NCBI GenBank assembly: GCA_014706385.1
Contig: JACGZH010000008.1
Coordinates: 1,054,001 to 1,118,000 of the forward strand
Direction of reading: 5' to 3'
Origin: Phaffia rhodozyma
Taxonomy: Eukaryota; Basidiomycota; Tremellomycetes; Cystofilobasidiales; Mrakiaceae
Length of the DNA stretch: 64,000 nt
Within the stretch, counting starts at the first letter, position 1. Each line of letters opens with the position of its first letter. The notes under the pieces were generated by a model. That model saw nothing but the letters and a program-made list of their open reading frames with translations. It searched no databases and had not been told where the DNA came from. A program made the position numbers and the translations under genes. Shown here piece after piece: positions 57,596-64,000 of this stretch.

Positions 57596-59398
57596 TCTTC
57601 TTTTTTCCAAAGTAGAGAAGAAAAGAGGAGAAAAGAGGAGAAAAGAGGAGGCGAGCGGGATGATAAAGCAGAGTAACGTGTTGAGGCTGATTGACATACA
57701 AGAGAACAATAAAAAGCTATCGGAACCGAACGAACTGAATGGATAAACAAACGATATAACCACCCAGGAAGAAAACAAAAGGAGAGAACGGGAAGACAGC
57801 AAGAAGGAATAAAAAACCACAAAAAGAAAAAAAGAAAGAAAAGAAAAACGGAGAACAGAAAAGAACGCCCTATAGATTTATATAAACGGACGCATGTATG
57901 GTGTTGATCAGGATGATGAATTGAACCCTCACATTTGAAGAGATTATCTTCATCATTGAATGAAAAATATTGGAGAAAAAAAATGAGGACAGAAATGCCC
58001 GGGATCTATTACGTGCCCGGCAAGAAAAGAGCCGGTAAGAAGACGTAGGTAAATGATCAAGATGGAAGCTGTGCCTTTGAGAAAGAAGCCGCGCATGTGG
58101 CGTAGCGGCGCATCAAAGCCGGCCGCCTATGAGTGAGTGCGATCAAAGGTGATGGTACCCGCACTAATGCCATTGCTTGCGCTACTGTTGATGTGATATG
58201 TATTTGTACTAACACTGGCACCACTGGCGTTAAAGTGATGGTGTGGTTAGTGGCCGTATCGCTCCTCTTGCTGATCATGTTGCCAATATAGCTGTGGCTA
58301 CTGAATCAATGACGGGCTGCTGGCACTGCTCATACTATTACCACCGAGCTTGGCCTTGCTGCGATTACCGCCACCGAGTTATAATTCATGCGACTGGTTG
58401 GTGTGATCCGAGGATTTTCTCCCCTTGAAAAGGAAAAAAAAAAAGGGGGAGAAATTTTCAACAGCAGCAACGGGTGTAATCTTTCCTTTTGTCATACCTG
58501 CCTCTCATTCTCGGTCGTTCCCTTCGATCTATTCTTGGATAATTCTCCTCGCCATTGCTGCACTTTGCTCATCCGACGCCTCGTCATTCTGTTCACTTGG
58601 CTTACCTCCTTTTGTCGTCGGTTATTATGCTTCTTTCTTTCTTTCTTTCTTTCTATATCCGTGCTCTCTCGCGCTGTTCTCATTGTTTGTTCCGATTCTC
58701 TATGCACATTGTTCTGCGTGTTCTCTATTCCGTGCCGGCTGTCAGGGATGTGACCTGAGTGTTACACCTCGGTAACCTTCTTTTGGTTCTGGTTTCTCCT
58801 GCCTCGGTATTCCTTATGCTCTCTCATTACATCAACATGCAGGTATATGACCTTCCAGCGCAGGTGCTTCTAGCACCTTCTATGATCTGTTCTCTTATGC
58901 ATAATCGTTGGAGTCTAAGGATGATATATAAGACGGGTCCCCTTTGCCACCCATAGCATAGTCTACCAAGCCTGAATCCTTTGTCATTCCTTGGTTCCCT
59001 AGTACTCTTGTTCCATTGTTGTATCAACCTTATTCATACGATTTCCCTGCCTTGCGCTCTCGTCACAGTCACCAAGCTAGAGAGCCTGAACTTCCTTCTT
59101 GCCAGCCCTATTCCCTGCCTGGTTACATTCTTGTGACCTTCCCGTTACCCTCTGAACCCGGACCCTGACACCGGCCCTCCCCATGCTTTTCTTTCTCATC
59201 AATACGTAGAACAGCGTGGGTCTGTCTCTCTCCCTCTTCCTATGCAACGTATCTTAACTTTCTTTTCTTTCTTTCTTTTTGTTTATGTAAATTCAACGCA
59301 TGGAAATAAGATAGACGGACCATTTCGACCGTTGTGTACACATAAACACATAAACACAGATTCTTCTTCCGGACTCTGCGTCCGAACGGAGTTCTAAA
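57596..59398. other. Gene-poor 1.8-kb region
   Basis: The left part is the promoter of the Zn2Cys6 gene. From about 58130 to 58380 the plus strand has an unusual wording with repeated ACTA/CACT/GCTG motifs and no stable frame. A (TTTC)n tract lies at 58631-58655. Around 58840-59167 a plus-strand reading with one intron (start 58839, exon to 58865; acceptor near 58960) would give about 80 residues containing FVIPWFPSTLVPLLYQP, ending at a TGA near 59167. It has no recognised domain and no support beyond an open frame. Confidence 0.35.
58839..59167 (+). CDS. Doubtful small ORF with one intron
   Basis: An ATG just after a CATCAAC context begins MQVYDLPAQ. A GTGCTT donor and a CATAG acceptor would join it to a Pro/Tyr/Leu-rich frame (TFPLPSEPGP before the stop). 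The composition is not clearly coding, and either splice site could be accidental. It is listed only so that the stretch is not overlooked. Confidence 0.2.
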
Positions 59399-60936
59399 CT
59401 AGATATACGTCCAACCAGTACAATCCTCACAGCTCTCGTCCTCGCCTTCTGCCACAGGGACATCCGTCCAGTCCCGTTCTCTACCTTTTCTATCGTCCGT
59501 CTCGCCTTGGTTCCATGGTTTGGAGTATACGTTATCTGATAATGGTAAGGAAAAGAGGCAAAGATCCGATCAATCGGGGAGATTCGTGATTGATATTGAG
59601 AAGAGAGATTTACCAATGGCATATTGAATGGTGTGTGAACGCGTCGTCCGATCTAATGGCCACCCCCACTGAGGAGAGACAGATAGATGGATAGAGAGAG
59701 AACACACACACACACACACACACACACAAGGCGATCGTCAGCGCGACGCGATACCAAGAACATGATAATGAATGACAAGAAACAAGAGACATCAAACGGT
59801 ACCTTCTCGACAGTTCGGTAGATGATCAGATTCCCCTGGTGGCAGACCGAATCGATGGAGTAACCCGCCCGGCCACACACGCTGAACGGGCCTCTACAGT
59901 TCCCAGTAGCAATCACATCACCTGTATGCCACACATGTGTCACTGGGTTGAACCTCCTGTCGGCCGGTACAGGCAACCCCAATCGTTGGACAGACAATCT
60001 ATCGGGCACAGCCTCGAACGTCACCGTCGGTAATCCAAACGTCAAACCGAGGAGAGAAGCCAGGGAGCCTCCTAAGGAGTGACCGGTCAGCCAGAACTGA
60101 GCGCTTGGATAAAGCGAGAGTAGAGATAGATACAGCTTGATCGCCTCCGGGTAATAAGATTCAGAGTCGTACAATCCGGTTCGGACACACATCGACAGGC
60201 ATGTCCGCTTTTTTCCTGGTAGCACTCCTCTCTTCTCACATCCACACTGCTCTTTTGAGAGGCCGCCACAACAACAGCTAAACAGCTTGTTATCGTTCAA
60301 CCTGTCCAACCGAGCCGTACTCTTTCCTCGACCGGAATCGATCGTCGTGCCTTTGAAAGACACAATCACGGTCGAGTTTGTCTCGTCCGCGAAGACGTGT
60401 CCTCTCATCCCACCGTCCTCCCAACCAAATGGGACCGTCAGGTTGAATCTCTCGAGCTCGGCCCATCGGGCATCGCCGGGAAGAGCGTACGCGTCGTTCG
60501 CCATCCTCGCCAGATTCACCACTGTATCTAGATCACTCACATCCGGCCCAATTACCTCGACCTCTTCCCATTCTATATCTTTCCGACTATATCCATCCCT
60601 CCACTCATCAGTCGGCTCCCAATCAGCTATCGAAGCCTGGTCGAACAAGGTCGATCTGTCCGTTCTCTTCCGAGCCGTCAGGATCTTCTTTCGCACCGCC
60701 TTCAAACCGGTATAACCAACCGGAGGGCCATCCGAATGGGTCGAGTTGGATGATGATGATGATGGATGTAGAGGTGACTCTGGCGAAGAGCTATCCCAGA
60801 TGGAGGCCTGTACTCTGGATCGGTGATGGGTCTGAACGGGAAACACATCGATCCGTTCCGCCTGAGCTACAGATTGGACTTGAGTTTGAGCTACCGCTAA
60901 AGGCAAGATGAGCGGGACGATAAGACTCGGTTTCAT
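59399..60936 (-). CDS. ATG15: Atg15, vacuolar phospholipase of autophagic bodies
   Basis: Three exons (60936-59803, 59668-59614, 59535-59399) sum to 442 codons including the stop. Atg15 is a single-pass lipase, sorted to the vacuole lumen through the multivesicular-body route, that breaks down autophagic bodies. The N-terminal hydrophobic segment MKPSLIVPLILPLAVA is the membrane anchor or signal. Class 3 lipase features are TVIVSFKGTT, the Cys-rich NKLFSCCCGGLSKEQCGCEK, and the nucleophile elbow WLTGHSLGGSLASLLG with the catalytic Ser. GLPTVTFEAVPDRL, VTHVWHTGDVIATGNCRGPF and SVCGRAGYSIDSVCHQGNLI follow, as in Atg15. The C-terminus ends CEDCTGWTYI, matching the Cys-x-x-Cys end of the family. 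N-glycosylation sequons occur (NST, NLT). The first intron contains a (CA)n tract. Confidence 0.92.
59702..59728. repeat. (CA)n microsatellite in ATG15 intron 1
   Basis: Uninterrupted CA repeat, (GT)n on the transcribed strand, inside the 134-nt first intron (59669-59802). Length variation here could alter the distance to the branch point. Confidence 0.85.
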
Positions 60937-62258
60937 TTAGAAACGACCGTTGGTTCGACCAAACTAAGGACTACGGATGAAGGAGTGATCGAGACGATTA
61001 TGAGTGAAGGGATGTACAGTTGAAATGGCTGTGTAGAAGCAAGTTGCTATTTTCTTCCTCCGGACCGAATCTAATCGGTTATGCCGATGTAACACTAATA
61101 CCCGAGATGGCCTAAGGCATGTTGGACGATCCTCTGCTTGTCCCCGATACATCCAAGAATGCACATCCTCTGATGGGTATTAATCAGCTAAATAAAACAA
61201 GACGTTGATCTTATTATTTCATTCTCAATTTACATGACCCTCCTTTCTTTCTTCGTTTCCTCTCGCTCACCCTTGACCGAGACGAAGACTTGAGCTGAAA
61301 CGAGTATGAATGATGTCATTTAGTTCTCTCCTCGGGTACGCAGCAAAACGGTGAATTCCTCAGTGAAGAGACCAGCGGATATCATACCTGGCAAGAAAGT
61401 TTATCTTCTGTCCGGATCACTCACTCACTCACTCACTCTCATTCGTTTCGTCATGCCTTTCAGTTGTAGGTTCTGCTTTATCCATCGGATCTGCCTTGGT
61501 CCTTCTCATCGCCTCTCTGTGCCATTTGGCTGACATCATCATTCTTCGTTCGATTAACAGACCAGAAAAAGACTAGAGTAAGCCCCGCCCACCTTCTCAT
61601 CTAGCAGTCACATGGAGGCTAGACTTCTAAATATTTTTCTCCTCTCACTCTCGCTCTACTCTAGACATTTCCAATTATCCCCGGATTCGCCTACGTCAGT
61701 GTTACCGGGAGGCATTTCCACTTTTGGGCGAAGGTCTGTTCTCTTCTCATTTTCTCTTTTTCCCTCTTCCGTTGCCCCGGGAACGCTCCAGTCGCTATGC
61801 CAGAAAGGAGAAACTGACTTGTTTGCCAATCTTTCTTCATAGATGGGCCGGATGAGATACGACAAGAACTAGAAACCTCCTCGACTGCTTTAGCCTCAAG
61901 TACTCTTTGTATTAGACATGGCTATTTAGGTCATACTCCGTTTTCCCCTTTGCCCAGTCCTAGTTGGAAATACTCAAGGGCCTCAGCTCGGCTCTGTTCT
62001 CCTTCCTTCTTCTTCTTCTATACACGCTACTCTTCCGCTCTGCTCACGCTCAACTTATTTGACGTGTTCTGTATGTCTATAACTTCTGACATGTTTGCTG
62101 AAATAAGAAGAGTCAAAGAAATCCATTGCGTACGTGATCCACGCTGGGCGGAGCTGACCGAAAAAGTCAACAGTCTCGAACGTTTGGTCCGACTTGAAGC
62201 GCAACAGCTCTTTTACCTCTCACCCACTATTCCCTCGACTTCTGTTCTTACATTCTTG
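60937..62258. other. Intergenic, 1.3 kb, with an open frame leading into the GH79 gene
   Basis: Holds the ATG15 promoter, a (CACT)5 tract at 61418-61437 and several short frames. From 61950 a plus-strand frame stays open into the GH79 start. Part of it (62100-62210) reads EIRRVKEIHCVRDPRWAELT + EKVNSLERLVRLEAQQ, which looks like a coiled-coil coding segment. I could not join it to a start or to upstream exons with confidence. Confidence 0.35.
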
Positions 62259-64000
62259 ATGTCTGGACGTTCTTTTTTCTCTTCAATAGCACTCGCCTTG
62301 GCCGTCTGCCATGTCTTCCTGACAGCCTCTCTAGTTAATGCTGCCACCGTCATTAGTGGACTCCAAGCAGGATCCCTACCGGCGAACGCTTCTCAGTTGC
62401 TCTCGAACAGACTCATCGGGTTTTCTATCGAGACAGCCTATGTCGTCGACTTTTTAGGTACACCGGCTTCACCAAACAGTTTGGTCTTGAACTTGATCGG
62501 TCAGGTTGCCAATCGGACTGGAGGAATCTCTTTCAGGTAGCGTATCTCCCTCTCTTTCTTCGCCCACGTCACCACATCTCAAACTGGCCCTACCTCTGCT
62601 GTTTCTTCTCTTTCCATCCCTCTAGGCCTGGAGGAATCACAGTGTATGTATAGAAATCCCTCCGAGCAGTTAACTCTTACGCACAAAAGAAAACACCCAA
62701 GTTGATGAATTTCACGTCTTGCAGAGACTCATCGATCTATGAGCCCTCTTTGAGTGAACCCCTGGTCCGGATTGAATCTGCCACCGGTGGGATCTACCAA
62801 ACTCAATACGGACCCGGCTTTTTCGAGTCGATGAACTTGCTTCCTTCGAGTACAGAATACATCATGGACCTAAACTTTGGGAATGATTCGTGGGAGATTG
62901 CGAAAGACGAGGCGGAAGCAGCTCTGAGTGCTATGAATGGGAAAATCATTGCTCTCGAGCTTGGGAACGAACCGGATCAGTATAATGCGGCTCAGAGGAC
63001 ACCCATATCGAGTTGGGGACCGCAGGAGTATACCGAAGAGTTTCTTGTTCGTCTTCTTTTACTTTTCCTTCTTTCCCTTTCTGTTTACTTTGGACATGCT
63101 AGCTGATGTGAAAGGTGTGCTTCTTAAACCTTTGACGAACCAGACCTGGTCCCGCAACTTGACGTCGGCTCTAAACCTGAGCTTACCATTCTTTCAAGCG
63201 GGTGCATTCGGTAAGGTCTTTAACTCGAACCCCTTTCTATTTTTATCTCTTTCTTCGTCTTTTTTGTGCCGACTTGTTGTTTGATCTGACCCTCTCTCTA
63301 CCTTTTCTCCTTCCTCTTGGTGACAGCAAACGATCCAACAGCGTCGGCGTTGATTACAACAGAGGATGTCGTCGCTTTGGGGATTGGCAATGATTCGTCC
63401 ATCAAGACGTTCTCTCAACATGTCCGTTTCTTCTCTCGATTTGTTTAGAGTTCTGTTTGAGTAACAATATCCTGATCTCGTTCTCGTGGTTTCTTTCATC
63501 TATTCTTCTCTCCGGCCCCTCCTCGAAACCGAAAGATGTATCAATACTCGACGTGTGATTCTGCTCGGGACGAGCTCGCTACGCTGGATGCTCTGGTCAA
63601 CCACAAGAACATCACTGGTACAGTCTTTTCCTCTATTTCCTTCTTCGATCCATTTATTATTGAACACTTAGCGTGATGGCTGACTTGTTCTGGAGATACC
63701 TTCACCATGGTTCATGCATGATAGCATATGTGGATTTGTGGAAGCCACAGACGGCAGCTGCGAAGAGTGTAGGTGCCGAGTTGGTCATTGGTAGGTTCTC
63801 GATCGCTTGCCCGACTGCTTTCGTTACTGCTTCTTTATTATCGAGAGTCAAAACAAGAACAAGGAATATAAACGTCTTTGCACTTGTACTTACTTAATTC
63901 TCTGTATCTGAACGCAATCAAAAGGCGAGTTTAACTCGGTTAGCTGTTCAGGAAAACAGAACGTATCCAACACCTTCGGGCAGGCCCTTTGGTACGCTAT
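62259..64000 (+). CDS. Secreted GH79-family glycoside hydrolase (3' truncated)
   Basis: The start at 62259 gives MSGRSFFSSIALALAVCHVF, a signal peptide. The mature part includes GFSIETAYVVDFLG, LIGQVANRTGGISFRPGG, IYQTQYGPGFFESMNLLPSS and IIALELGNEPDQYN, whose Glu in G-N-E-P-D is the expected acid/base. After further introns come NLSLPFFQAGAF, DLWKPQTAAAKSVGAELVIG and EFNSVSC, which fits the nucleophile Glu of the family. This order matches fungal GH79 beta-glucuronidase-type enzymes that act on arabinogalactan or other glucuronide-bearing glycans outside the cell. Several NxS/T sequons are present. The last codons and the C-terminal beta-domain lie beyond the window. In-frame sequence upstream of 62259 is open for 300 nt, so a longer N-terminus cannot be excluded. 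Confidence 0.85.

Noticed and set aside
58388..58775. Plus-strand hydrophobic ORFs (for example MKRKKKKGEKFS...)
   Set aside because: Frames arise from CT-rich and TTTC-repeat sequence; no stable coding character.
1..64000. tRNA, rRNA and CRISPR features
   Set aside because: No B-box-like GGTTCGAATCC in a cloverleaf context, no rRNA wording and no spaced direct repeats were seen; a tRNAscan-SE or Infernal run would be decisive.
1..64000. A defence-type or biosynthetic gene cluster
   Set aside because: Genes are functionally unrelated, alternate strands and include many housekeeping genes; no PKS, NRPS, terpene synthase or transporter cluster was seen.

Overview
The window reads as a chromosome segment of a basidiomycete yeast. 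Nearly every gene is split by short GT-AG introns (mostly 40-110 nt), some exons are only 3-40 nt long, and genes lie on both strands with short gaps. The product set is eukaryotic and fungal: binuclear zinc-cluster and C2H2/fungal_trans regulators, Atg15, caleosin, an oxaloacetate carrier, Isy1 and a P4-ATPase. Intron density and base composition suggest a tremellomycete such as the Cystofilobasidiales (Phaffia/Mrakia type). That placement is an inference and was not tested by a search. No CRISPR array, operon or phage was seen, and no tRNA or rRNA gene was recognised.

Layout, left to right. 1-0.7 kb: 3' end of a basic Ser/Pro-rich protein (+). 1.2-5.3 kb: C2H2 plus fungal_trans transcription factor (+). 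5.7-6.5 kb: small signal-peptide/one-TM protein (-). 7.1-7.5 kb: 87-aa mitochondrial-type membrane protein (+). 7.9-12.0 kb: Ark1/Prk1-type NAK kinase (-). 12.3-14.0 kb: two small multi-exon orphans (-). 14.3-21.2 kb: Dnf-type phospholipid flippase (-). 22.9-30.7 kb: REV3, catalytic subunit of DNA polymerase zeta (+), with a cluster of three ACGCGT boxes upstream. 31.0-32.4 kb: nine-exon caleosin (-). 32.6-35.7 kb: WDR70/GAD-1 WD40 protein (-). 35.7-37.4 kb: gene-free block with nested inverted repeats. 37.5-38.1 kb: 124-aa orphan (+). 38.9-40.3 kb: ZNF207/BuGZ-like zinc-finger protein (-), divergent from a PB1 plus multi-ZZ protein at 40.5-45.7 kb (+). 46.0-48.0 kb: mitochondrial oxaloacetate carrier (+). 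48.7-49.2 kb: Ser-rich orphan (+). 49.6-51.1 kb: mitochondrial methionine aminopeptidase (-). 51.6-52.5 kb: possible DUF4050/Gag1-like protein (+). 53.4-55.3 kb: ISY1 (-). 56.1-57.6 kb: Zn2Cys6 regulator (-). 59.4-60.9 kb: ATG15 vacuolar lipase (-). 62.3 kb to the right edge: GH79 glycoside hydrolase, 3' end missing (+).

Functionally these are mostly ordinary housekeeping and regulatory genes in the normal scattered fungal order. Several concern membranes, lipids and autophagy (flippase, NAK kinase, caleosin, PB1-ZZ candidate receptor, Atg15), but nothing in the sequence shows that they form a co-regulated cluster. I rebuilt exon structures by hand from splice signals and reading phase. Where all exons sum to a whole number of codons I say so. 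Product names rest on recognised motifs, not on database searches.
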